64,000 bases of DNA from Mycobacterium lehmannii (lineage in GTDB: Bacteria; Actinomycetota; Actinomycetes; Mycobacteriales; Mycobacteriaceae): positions 62,001 through 126,000 of the forward strand of contig NZ_NKCN01000003.1 in the NCBI RefSeq assembly GCF_002245535.1. The letters run 5' to 3'. Shown here in pieces: positions 33,961-41,510 of this stretch (positions are counted from its first letter, which is position 1; each line of letters starts with the position of its first letter). Below the pieces are notes generated by a model. It did no database searches. It was given only the letters and a program-made list of their open reading frames with translations, and was not told the origin of the DNA. The position numbers were made by a program, and so were the translations under genes.

Positions 33961-35118
33961 GTGCAGAGAAGCCTGTTCACCGACGACCATGAGGCGTTTC
34001 GCGAACTCGCCCGTGACTTCGTCGAAAAGGAAGTGGTCCCGCACTATCCCGAGTGGGAGAAGGGCGGGCGCATGCCTCGCGAGGTGTTCAAACAGATGGG
34101 GTCGCTGGGCATGCTCGGCATGGCCATCCCTGAGGAGTACGGGGGAGGCGGTACCTCCGACTACCGCTACAACGTTGTGCTGCAAGAGGAGGCGGCTCGC
34201 GCACTGGTCACGCTGTCGACCGTGCGCACCCAACTCGAGGTGATCCTCCCGTACTTCCTTCACTACGCCAACGAGGAGCAACGGAAGCGGTGGTTTCCCG
34301 GGCTCGCCGCCGGTGAGCTTCTCACCGCCGTCGCGATGACGGAACCGGGCACCGGATCTGACCTCGCCGGTGTGCGTACCACCGCGGTGCGCGACGGCTC
34401 CGAGAACGGGGACTGGATTCTCAACGGCGCCAAGACGTTCATCACCGGTGGTATGCAGGCCGACCTCGTGATCGTCGTCGCGCGGACCTCGACCGACCCG
34501 GACAACCGGCGCAAGGGGCTCACGCTGTTCGTCGTCGAGGACGGAATGCAGGGCTTCACCCGAGGCCGCGAGCTGGAGAAGATGGGCTGCAAGGTCCAGG
34601 ACACCGCCGAACTCTCGTTCGTCGACGTCCGCGTGCCCGCGGCCAACATGCTGGGCGCAGAAGGCGAGGCCTTCAGCTACCTCGGCCACAATCTTCCCCA
34701 GGAGCGGCTCACCGTCGCGGTCGGATCGGTCGCGCAGGCGCGCTCGGCGATCGCGGCTGCCATCGAGTACACCAAGAGCCGCAAGGCGTTCGGGACTCCG
34801 GTGGCGTCATTTCAGAACACGAAGTTCGAGCTGGCGGCCTGCTCGGCGGAGGTGGAAGCCGCACAGGCGATGCTGGACCGCGCGGTGGCCCTGCACGTCG
34901 ACGGCGAGTTGTCGGGCGCGGATGCGGCCCGCGTGAAGCTGTTCTGCACCGAGATGCAGCAGCGGGTGGTGGACCGCTGTCTGCAGTTGTTCGGCGGCTA
35001 CGGCTACATGATGGAGTATCCGATTGCGCGGTTGTACACCGATGCCCGCGTGGCCCGCATCTACGCCGGCACCAGTGAGGTGATGAAGGTGATCATCGCC
35101 AAGTCGCTCGGCCTTTAG
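33961..35118 (+). CDS. Acyl-CoA dehydrogenase
   Basis: 385 residues. IPEEYGGGGTSDYRYN near 57, AMTEPGTGSDLAGVRT near 125, LNGAKTFITGGMQADLV, and C-terminal LFGGYGYMMEYPIARLYTDARVARIYAGTSEVMKVIIAKSL. This subgroup, with IYAGTSEV, is common among actinobacterial FadEs. GTG start after GGGAGG, 81 bp past the thiolase. Last gene of the operon; a palindromic repeat directly follows its stop. Confidence 0.89.
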   Translation: MQRSLFTDDHEAFRELARDFVEKEVVPHYPEWEKGGRMPREVFKQMGSLGMLGMAIPEEYGGGGTSDYRYNVVLQEEAARALVTLSTVRTQLEVILPYFLHYANEEQRKRWFPGLAAGELLTAVAMTEPGTGSDLAGVRTTAVRDGSENGDWILNGAKTFITGGMQADLVIVVARTSTDPDNRRKGLTLFVVEDGMQGFTRGRELEKMGCKVQDTAELSFVDVRVPAANMLGAEGEAFSYLGHNLPQERLTVAVGSVAQARSAIAAAIEYTKSRKAFGTPVASFQNTKFELAACSAEVEAAQAMLDRAVALHVDGELSGADAARVKLFCTEMQQRVVDRCLQLFGGYGYMMEYPIARLYTDARVARIYAGTSEVMKVIIAKSLGL

Positions 35119-35120
35119 CG

Positions 35121-35184
35121 ATTTCGGTGCACTACCGGTCGCTGAGCGACACGTAGTGCACCGAAATACGTAGTGCACCGAAAT
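35121..35184. repeat. Palindromic repeat unit, copy 1 (with an extra arm)
   Basis: ATTTCGGTGCACTAC at 35121 and GTAGTGCACCGAAAT at 35153-35167 are exact reverse complements around GTCGCTGAGCGAC. The right arm ACGTAGTGCACCGAAAT is then repeated directly at 35168-35184, running into the stop codon of the LLM gene. It can form a strong hairpin, so it may terminate the 27334-35118 operon and the opposing LLM transcript. A second copy is at 36126. Confidence 0.75.
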
Positions 35185-36107
35185 CACTGGGGAAGCTGCG
35201 GTTTGATCTCTTCGATGACCCACTGCGCGTAGTCGAGGTACTCGTCGACGCCGCTCACGGGTGGCAGGGGAACCGCACTGACGGTGACGCCTTGTTGCGC
35301 GAGCCAGCCCAAGCGGTCGACGATCTCGGCGGCGCTCATGCCCGGCCGGCCATCGGGGTCGTCCTGCACGGTGTGGCCTTCGCCCACCCGGTTCGTTCCC
35401 AGCCCGTGCACCACGTCGAACGGGCGTCCGTCGTAGCCCGGCTGGGACTTGATGAAGTCGAGGCGCTCGGCGATCTTGTCGGGCGGGGTGAGAAACGACC
35501 ACCAACCCGACGCGTACTTCGCCGCCCTGCGCAGGGCCGCGTCGGCATCGCCACCGATCCAGATCGGCAGATGCGGCTTCTGAATCGGCTTGGGCTCGAA
35601 GGCGATGTCATCGAAGGACACATACGTGCCGTCGAAGCTGGGCGAGTCACTGGTCCACAATTCGACAATCGCAGCCAGATAGTCGTCGGCGATGCGGCCG
35701 CGTTCGCGGAACGGCACACCGAGCAGGTCGAATTCGCGTTCCAGCCAGCCCACTCCGAACGTCACCATCATGCGGCCGCTGCTCATCCAGTCGGCGGTGG
35801 CCAGCGACTTCGCCAGCACGATCGGATGCTGCAGCGGCAGTAGGGTGATGCACGAATTGAGCATGATGCGCTGGGTGGCACCGGCCAGATATGCCTGCGC
35901 GACAGTCGACTGCAGATAGTGCGGACCGGACAGTTCGACGTGGTCGTTGGGGATCGCGAAATGCTCGGGCACCGCGATCATGTCGTAGCCCCACTCGTCG
36001 GCGCACTTGGCCATCCGCGTCTGGTCGGCACCCGTCACCGATGCTTCCCACGGCTGCATCATGGCCTTGAGCCGCAGCATGTGCGGGAGGTTGAACACAA
36101 GCTTCAC
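35184..36107 (-). CDS. LLM class (F420-type) oxidoreductase
   Basis: 307 residues, luciferase-like TIM-barrel. ADEWGYDMIAVPEHFAIPNDHVE near 40, LNSCITLLPLQHPIVLAKSLATADWMSSGRMMVTFGVGW near 85-125, FEPKPIQKPHLPIWIGG near 185. Such mycobacterial proteins mostly use coenzyme F420 for hydride transfer to ketones, enones or alcohols. I chose the GTG at 36107 (GGAG five bases upstream) rather than the long frame reaching 36623, which is antisense to the SDR end. Flanked on both sides by the palindromic repeat. Confidence 0.85.
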   Translation of the reverse strand: MKLVFNLPHMLRLKAMMQPWEASVTGADQTRMAKCADEWGYDMIAVPEHFAIPNDHVELSGPHYLQSTVAQAYLAGATQRIMLNSCITLLPLQHPIVLAKSLATADWMSSGRMMVTFGVGWLEREFDLLGVPFRERGRIADDYLAAIVELWTSDSPSFDGTYVSFDDIAFEPKPIQKPHLPIWIGGDADAALRRAAKYASGWWSFLTPPDKIAERLDFIKSQPGYDGRPFDVVHGLGTNRVGEGHTVQDDPDGRPGMSAAEIVDRLGWLAQQGVTVSAVPLPPVSGVDEYLDYAQWVIEEIKPQLPQ

Positions 36108-36125
36108 ACGGACTCCTATTACGGG

Positions 36126-36172
36126 ATTTGGGTGCACTTCGAGTCGCTGAGCGATACGTAGTGCACCGAAAT
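36126..36172. repeat. Palindromic repeat unit, copy 2
   Basis: 47 bp matching 35121-35167 in the same orientation with 5 mismatches, sharing the core GTCGCTGAGCGA and the right arm ACGTAGTGCACCGAAAT. It lies between the LLM start and the mycofactocin-type SDR stop, so it may terminate transcription from the SDR. The left arm is less perfect than in copy 1. Confidence 0.72.
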
Positions 36173-36181
36173 CGCCCCGGG

Positions 36182-37024
36182 CTACTTGAGCATGCTGCCG
36201 GCATCGATCGTCACGGGAAGGCCCGTGATGTAGCGCGACTCGTCCGATGCGAGGAACAAAACGGCGTTGCTGACATCCTCGGGCTCCACCCAGCCGACCG
36301 GTAGCACGTGCATGAACTGTGCGGCGACGGCGAGATCCTCGGGTCCGGGGTTCTCGAGGTCGGGGCGGAACAGCTTCATGGTCCCTTCGTTCATGAACAG
36401 CGGCGTGTTCACGTTCGTGGGACAGACGGCGTTGACTCGGATCGAGTGCTGACCAAGTTCGACGGCGAATGTGCGCATCAAGCCGATCACGCCATGTTTG
36501 GCGGCGATGTAGTGGCCGGTATGGGGGTAGGGCTTGAGTCCGCCGACCGAGCTGGTGAGGATGATCGAACCGCCACGCCGGGCGGAAAGCATGTGGGGGA
36601 CCGCGGCTTTCACGGTTTTCCACACGCCGGAGAGGTTGACGTCGATCATGTCGCGCCAGTCGTCTTCGCTGGTCTTGTCCAGCGTTGCGCCGCCGTTGCC
36701 GATGCCGGCGTTGGCGACGACGATGTCGAGTCGGCCCAACTGTTCGACGCCGCCGTCCACGACCGCCTTGAGTGCGTCGTAGTCACGTACGTCGACCTCG
36801 GCGGTGACGATCCGGCGGTTGAGGTTCTTGACGAGGTCGGCCGTCTCGGCGAGGTCGTCCGGTGTCGCCCAGGGGATGTCGTCGTTGCTGGAGATCTGCT
36901 TGCAAACATCCACGGCGATGATGTCGGCGCCTTCTGCGGCGAGGCGCACCGCGTGGCTGCGGCCCTGACCCCGTGCCGCGCCGGTCACGAACGCGACTTT
37001 GCCCTCGACTCGTCCACCACCCAT
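36182..37024 (-). CDS. Mycofactocin-coupled SDR family oxidoreductase
   Basis: 280 residues. Same architecture as 15044-15880 and very similar throughout: VAFVTGAARGQGRSHAVRLA, insert VDVCKQISSNDDIPWATPDDLAETADLV, NAGIGNGG, HYIAAKHG, and C-terminal VLPVGWVEPEDVSNAVLFLASDESRYITGLP. Probably oxidises an alcohol with tightly bound NAD recycled by mycofactocin. A TGGTCGATCGATCA operator lies 30 bp upstream and matches one before the nearby TetR/P450 genes, so it is likely repressed with them. Confidence 0.86.
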   Translation of the reverse strand: MGGGRVEGKVAFVTGAARGQGRSHAVRLAAEGADIIAVDVCKQISSNDDIPWATPDDLAETADLVKNLNRRIVTAEVDVRDYDALKAVVDGGVEQLGRLDIVVANAGIGNGGATLDKTSEDDWRDMIDVNLSGVWKTVKAAVPHMLSARRGGSIILTSSVGGLKPYPHTGHYIAAKHGVIGLMRTFAVELGQHSIRVNAVCPTNVNTPLFMNEGTMKLFRPDLENPGPEDLAVAAQFMHVLPVGWVEPEDVSNAVLFLASDESRYITGLPVTIDAGSMLK

Positions 37025-37053
37025 GTGTCCACCTTCTGGCCGCTCGAATTGAT

Positions 37054-37067
37054 TGGTCGATCGATCA
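37054..37067. promoter_or_regulatory. TetR-type operator upstream of the SDR
   Basis: TGGTCGATCGATCA, one mismatch from the perfect palindrome at 37840-37853. It sits just upstream of the SDR start on the minus strand and near the end of the TetR gene. Confidence 0.65.
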
Positions 37068-37154
37068 GGAGGGTGGCACCGATCGGCCCACGTGTCAACA
37101 TTCGGCCCCCATGAGATGGCACATCGAGCGGTGTTGTGCCCTGTGGGTGCCGCG

Positions 37155-37769
37155 TCAGCCAGGCGGAGGCCGCGACCCGCCGGTGGTCAACGATTCCTTC
37201 AGCGATTGCATCCAGCGCCGCATGAAGTCGCGCATCTCGTCGTGTCCGAGCGTGACGCCGACCGCGTCCTCGTTGCACAGGCTGCGCGCGATCTGCACGA
37301 TCAGCATCGAAACGGCGACCGGCGGATAGTCGTCGAGATCGACGCCGTGAGCACGCAGGGCCACGGTGACCGCGGCGGTCTCGATGTCGCGGACGCGCTC
37401 CGCATACGTCTTCAGTTCGGCACGAATCACCTTGCGGTGGTTCGCCAACGCCATGAACTCGGTGTTCAGGCCGGTCCGACGCAGATCGCTGTTGATCAGC
37501 CACAGCGTGTGCAACGGGTCGTCGTCGGTCAGCGCCGCGCGCATGTTCTCCAGGGACGCCTCCGCGCCGGCCCGCAACACCTCGACGAACAGATCGTCCA
37601 TCGTCGGGAAGTAGTAGTAGACCAGCGCCTGTTTGACCCCGGCTTCGGCGGCCACGCGTCGCGACGTCGCCGCGGCGTAACCCTCGTCGCGCATGACCTT
37701 CGCCGTGGCCTCGATGAGGCGTTGCCGTGCTCCCGCTTCGGCTGGTTTCACCTTCTCGGCGCGCGGCAT
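37155..37769 (-). CDS. TetR family transcriptional regulator
   Basis: 204 residues. HTH region RQRLIEATAKVMRDEGYAAA followed by TSRRVAAEAGVKQALVYYYF (about 12-55), ending with DDLFVEVLRAG. I chose the ATG at 37769 because CGGAGGG is just upstream; the frame extends to 37829. It lies between the SDR (36182) and the divergent P450 (37894), each with a TGATCGATCGATCA-type site at its promoter, which marks it as their probable repressor. Confidence 0.84.
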   Translation of the reverse strand: MPRAEKVKPAEAGARQRLIEATAKVMRDEGYAAATSRRVAAEAGVKQALVYYYFPTMDDLFVEVLRAGAEASLENMRAALTDDDPLHTLWLINSDLRRTGLNTEFMALANHRKVIRAELKTYAERVRDIETAAVTVALRAHGVDLDDYPPVAVSMLIVQIARSLCNEDAVGVTLGHDEMRDFMRRWMQSLKESLTTGGSRPPPG

Positions 37770-37839
37770 CAACGACCCTCCGCCCGAATGCTTGACCCTC
37801 TGTCGCGGCCCGTGATAGGCATGGCGCATCCTAACAGTT

Positions 37840-37853
37840 TGATCGATCGATCA
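37840..37853. promoter_or_regulatory. Perfect TetR-type operator between TetR and P450
   Basis: TGATCGATCGATCA, a 14-bp perfect palindrome in the divergent region 41 bp before the P450 start and 71 bp before the TetR start. It fits autoregulation plus control of the P450. Confidence 0.68.
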
Positions 37854-37893
37854 GATAAGCTTGTGGACGCCAGGACCGAAAGGACGGCCGCTG

Positions 37894-39183
37894 ATGACCG
37901 ATCTCGCCTCGGTGGACTACTTCTCCGACCATGCGATCAGTCAGGATCCCTACGACTACTGGGACCGCCTTCGCGAGCAGGGCGCGGTGTTTCGGGAACC
38001 GAACTACGGCGTCGTCGCCGTCACCGGTTACGCCGAAGTGGTGGCCGCCTTCAAGGATCACGATTCGTTCTCGGCGGTGAACGCGATCGGCGGGCCGTTC
38101 CCGCCGCTGCCGTTCGTCCCCGAGGGTGACGACATCACCGAGCAGATCGAGGCGCACCGCCACCTGTTTCCGATCTACGAACACATGGTCGTGATGGACC
38201 CGCCGGCCCACGAGCGGGCCCGGTCGCTGCTGACCAAACTCTTGACACCACGGCGGCTCAAGGAGAACGAGGACTACATGTGGCAGCTGGTCGACAGGCA
38301 GATCGACCAGATCATCGGCCCGGAGTCCGAACAGGGGCGCTGCGAGTTCCTCTCCGAATACGCCAAGCCCTTCGCCACGTCGGCGATCATCGACCTGCTC
38401 GGCGTGCCCGAGGAGGACCGTCCGGAGTTTCTGGCCGCGCTCGGCGTCGAGGAGCGCTACGGCACGCGCGTCGGTGCACTCGACGGCGCCCCGGTGGGGC
38501 GCGACCCACTCCAGTATCTCGACGACAAGTTCGCCGGCTATCTCGCCGCGCGTCGCCGCGAACCGCGCGGCGATGTGCTGTCCGGGATGGCGACGGCGGT
38601 GTACCCCGACGGTTCGACGCCGGAGCTGATCGAGGTGGTCAAGCCGGCGACGTTCCTGTTCGCCGCGGGGCAGGAGACCGTCACCAAGCTGCTCAGCGCG
38701 GCGGTGCAGACCCTCGGGGACCGGCCGGACTTCCAGCAGATGCTGCGCGAGCACCCCGAGCGGATACCGGCGTTCATCGAAGAGGCGCTGCGCATGCACT
38801 CACCGACAAAGGTCGACTTCCGGCTCGTCCGCAGGAGCACCACGCTGGGCGGGGTGCCGCTGAAGGCCGGCACGATCGTGATGCTGTGCCTCGGCGCGGC
38901 CAACCGAGACCCGCGCAAGTTCGACGATCCGCACGAGTTCCGACCGGACCGCAAGAACGTGCGCGAGCACATCGCGTTCGGGAGGGGGATCCACTCGTGT
39001 GCGGGCGCGCCGCTGGCGCGAGTGGAGGGCCGCATCACCGTGCAGAGGTTGCTCGAACGCATGCGCGACATCCGGATCAGCGAGTCGGCCCACGGTCCGG
39101 AAGGTGAGCGCCGCTACGCCTACGAGCCGACCTTTTTGCTGCGCGGGCTGACCGAGCTGCACATCGAGTTCACACGGCGATAG
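37894..39183 (+). CDS. Cytochrome P450
   Basis: 429 residues. I-helix AAGQETVTK at 257-265 (Gln-Glu-Thr in place of the more common Asp/Glu-Thr), ExxR at E297-R300 (IEEALR), heme loop FGRGIHSCAGAPLARVEGR with Cys369. I chose the ATG at 37894 (start MTDLASVDYFSD), matching the start of the P450 at 63634, with which it shares the GPFPxxP...EGDD segment near 68-80. Probably repressed by the divergent TetR. Confidence 0.9.
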   Translation: MTDLASVDYFSDHAISQDPYDYWDRLREQGAVFREPNYGVVAVTGYAEVVAAFKDHDSFSAVNAIGGPFPPLPFVPEGDDITEQIEAHRHLFPIYEHMVVMDPPAHERARSLLTKLLTPRRLKENEDYMWQLVDRQIDQIIGPESEQGRCEFLSEYAKPFATSAIIDLLGVPEEDRPEFLAALGVEERYGTRVGALDGAPVGRDPLQYLDDKFAGYLAARRREPRGDVLSGMATAVYPDGSTPELIEVVKPATFLFAAGQETVTKLLSAAVQTLGDRPDFQQMLREHPERIPAFIEEALRMHSPTKVDFRLVRRSTTLGGVPLKAGTIVMLCLGAANRDPRKFDDPHEFRPDRKNVREHIAFGRGIHSCAGAPLARVEGRITVQRLLERMRDIRISESAHGPEGERRYAYEPTFLLRGLTELHIEFTRR

Positions 39184-39289
39184 AAACTCCGGCGCGCCCA
39201 GCGCCCGGCCGTGCCCGAAATGGCCGCTGACCTGGCGATGTGACAGCGGTCTAAACCCAATTTGGCTGAGACGCTTGTCACAGCGCTCA

Positions 39290-39321
39290 AACCTACCTAC
39301 TGTGTGTTCACTAGGTTGGTT
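39290..39321. promoter_or_regulatory. Inverted repeat upstream of the TetR gene at 39337
   Basis: AACCTACCTA (39290-39299) and TAGGTTGGTT (39312-39321) pair at 9 of 10 positions across a 12-nt spacer. It ends 15 bp before the GTG start and 5 bp before the AAGGAG ribosome site, so binding there would block the gene. Likely autoregulatory site; inference. Confidence 0.5.
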
Positions 39322-39336
39322 GAACGAAGGAGTTCG

Positions 39337-39954
39337 GTGTCCGCCACGGAGTCCGCGCGGCCGTATGCCACGCTCCTCGCCAAGGGCGAGGATCGTCGTC
39401 AGCGCATCCTCGCGGTGGCCGAACGCCTGCTCGCACGCAATGGGTGGCGCAACACCTCGCTGGCCCAGATCGCCAAGGAAGCCGGGGTCACGCCCGCCGG
39501 TCTGCTGCACCACTTCGAGTCCAAGGAGCAGCTCCTCAACGCGGTGCTCGACGCCCGTGACGCCGACGACGCCATCCACGCCGACTACCGCTCCGGCGAC
39601 CTCGTCACCGAGCTCGGCCGGGTCCCCGAACGCTTCGACCGCGCGCCCGAACTCGTCGGGACATTCACCGTGCTGCTGGTGGAGAACATCGCGCCCGACG
39701 CGCCGCTGCACGACCGCCTTGTCAAGCGTTACCGCGACGCGGTCGACATCATCACCGCGATCATCGAGCGCGGTCAGCGCAGCGGCAAGTATCGCCAAGA
39801 CCTCGACGCGGCCACTAAGGCCGTGGAAATCCTCGCCTTCACCTATGGAATGGAGACCCTATGGTTACTCGACCCATCGATTCAATTGGCCGAGGTGTTC
39901 AAGGGGTACGCCGAGTCGCTGGGACGCGAATTGGCGCCGCGGAGCTCGACATGA
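39337..39954 (+). CDS. TetR family transcriptional regulator
   Basis: 205 residues. HTH at about 20-65: RILAVAERLLARNGWRNTSL then AQIAKEAGVTPAGLLHHFES. The GTG at 39337 is chosen over the frame start at 39262 because AAGGAG is 5 bases upstream. Its stop overlaps the start of a 167-residue orphan protein, so the two are co-translated. Ligand unknown. Confidence 0.85.
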   Translation: MSATESARPYATLLAKGEDRRQRILAVAERLLARNGWRNTSLAQIAKEAGVTPAGLLHHFESKEQLLNAVLDARDADDAIHADYRSGDLVTELGRVPERFDRAPELVGTFTVLLVENIAPDAPLHDRLVKRYRDAVDIITAIIERGQRSGKYRQDLDAATKAVEILAFTYGMETLWLLDPSIQLAEVFKGYAESLGRELAPRSST

Positions 39955-40454
39955 GGTACCGGCTCGACATCGTCGCCCCGACGGTGACGGACGCGGTGAA
40001 GTATGCCGGCGGCTGGATCTACGACCGGGTGATGGCCGGGTGGGACGTCACCGTGCTCGTCGGTGGTGACGAAGACGTTCGCCCGTTGACGATCCTCGGA
40101 GCCGAGACCCTCGACCTGGAAACGGTTCTCGCCGAGTGGGAGGAACGGCCGCATCCGGCCACCGTCGCTGTCGCGGCCAACATGATCGACCGCGACGCGC
40201 GGGTTCTCCAGCATGTGCGCAACGCGCTCGATCAGGGGGCGACCGAGGTGACGCTGTGGGGTGAGCGGATGCCCGCCGAGCTCGACAGCAGCGTCGATTC
40301 CGTCGAGCACCGCCTGAGCGCGGCGGCCAGGGCGTTCAAGGCCAAGGCGCTGGCCGCGGCCGGCGATCCCGGAGCCGCCGAGGTCGGCGGCTGCGAGATG
40401 TTCCGCTGCGGGATGACGGTCTCCGTCGCCGCGGATCTGGTGCCCGCCAGCTGA
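39951..40454 (+). CDS. Uncharacterised protein coupled to TetR
   Basis: 167 residues, not recognised. N-terminal alpha/beta pattern RYRLDIVAPTVTDAVKYAGG then WIYDRVMAGWDVTVLVGGDE, later VAVAANMIDRDARVLQHVRNAL and VTLWGE, with a C-terminal Cys pair in GGCEMFRCGM. No signal peptide or membrane segment. ATG overlaps the TetR stop. The pairing suggests a role in sensing or modulating the same signal, or simple co-expression. Confidence 0.7.
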   Translation: MRYRLDIVAPTVTDAVKYAGGWIYDRVMAGWDVTVLVGGDEDVRPLTILGAETLDLETVLAEWEERPHPATVAVAANMIDRDARVLQHVRNALDQGATEVTLWGERMPAELDSSVDSVEHRLSAAARAFKAKALAAAGDPGAAEVGGCEMFRCGMTVSVAADLVPAS

Positions 40455-40475
40455 TTTCGGCGGGCGCCGGCGGCG

Positions 40476-41510
40476 TCAGCGGTAGTCGCTGGATTCGGCC
40501 AAGTCGGCGGCCGAGCGCATCAGCTCGACGATGATCGGGCCGTAGGCGAGCAGCTTCGGGTTGTCGCCCGCGCGCTGGAAACCCTGCTCGAGCACGATGG
40601 CAAGCTTCCACTTCGCCAGCACCAGGTAGTAGTCGAGGTCGTCGACCTGACGCCCGGACACCTTCGCGTAGTGCTCGACGACGGCCGCGCGCGAAGGCAT
40701 TCCCCGCATGTCGACGTAACCCATCTCCGAGTCCGCCGGCGCCGCGGTGTCCTCCGGCCAGCTCTGCACCATCCAGCCCAAGTCCAGCTTCGGGTCCCCG
40801 ACGGTGCCCATCTCCCAGTCGACGATCGCCGCGAGCCGGGCGGGAGCCCCGTGCCGATACATCACATTGGCGAACTGGTAGTCGCCATGCATCAGGCCGG
40901 GAACGTAATCCAGCGGGCGATGCGTGCGCAGCCAGTCGGTGGCGACCTCCAAGCCCTCGATCTCGCGGCCCTTGATCCGCTCGAAGAACGCCGTCCAGCG
41001 ATCGACCTGGCGTTCGTGGAAGCCATCGGGCCGACCCAAATCGTCTAGCCCCTTTGCTTTCCAGTCGACTTGGGACAGAAGCGCGATGCCCTCGGCGAGT
41101 TGATAGGCCAGGTCCCCGCGCGCAGACAAGTCGGAATCGAACGGTTCGGGCCACTTCCGATCCTCAAGATCCATCGGCGACCAGCCGTCAACGAAACCCA
41201 TCAAATAGAACGGGCGGCCGAGCACCGCGGCATCCTCACAGACGGCGACGGCCTCGGTATGGGGAACGTCGGTGCCGTCGAGCGCCTCGATGATGCGCCA
41301 CTCCCGCAAAATTCCCTTGTCGCGATCGGGCGGGGCGTCGGGCGGCGGCATCCGAAGCACACAGCTGTGTTCCCCGCGCCGCAACTCGTAGATGACGTTC
41401 TGGGTACCGCCCGACAGGAACCGGGTCTGCAGCGGCTCACCCTTACCGGGCAGCTCGGCTGCGTCCATCCAATCAGTCAGGCGCGCAACGTCTATCGCGT
41501 TATCGCTCAC
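40476..41510 (-). CDS. APH-fold phosphotransferase, ACAD10/11 kinase-domain-like
   Basis: 344 residues. Kinase elements: LSGGTQNVIYELRRGEHSCVLRMPP near 30, catalytic loop LMHGDYQFANVMY near 205, metal-binding DWE in AAIVDWEMGTVGDPKLDLGWM. This is the family of the kinase half of eukaryotic ACAD10/11 and of LvaA, which phosphorylate 4-hydroxyacyl-CoAs. Its GTG overlaps the stop of the dehydrogenase upstream (GTGA), making an obligate pair. Very likely acts with it to isomerise or remove a gamma-hydroxyl group. Confidence 0.84.
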   Translation of the reverse strand: MSDNAIDVARLTDWMDAAELPGKGEPLQTRFLSGGTQNVIYELRRGEHSCVLRMPPPDAPPDRDKGILREWRIIEALDGTDVPHTEAVAVCEDAAVLGRPFYLMGFVDGWSPMDLEDRKWPEPFDSDLSARGDLAYQLAEGIALLSQVDWKAKGLDDLGRPDGFHERQVDRWTAFFERIKGREIEGLEVATDWLRTHRPLDYVPGLMHGDYQFANVMYRHGAPARLAAIVDWEMGTVGDPKLDLGWMVQSWPEDTAAPADSEMGYVDMRGMPSRAAVVEHYAKVSGRQVDDLDYYLVLAKWKLAIVLEQGFQRAGDNPKLLAYGPIIVELMRSAADLAESSDYR

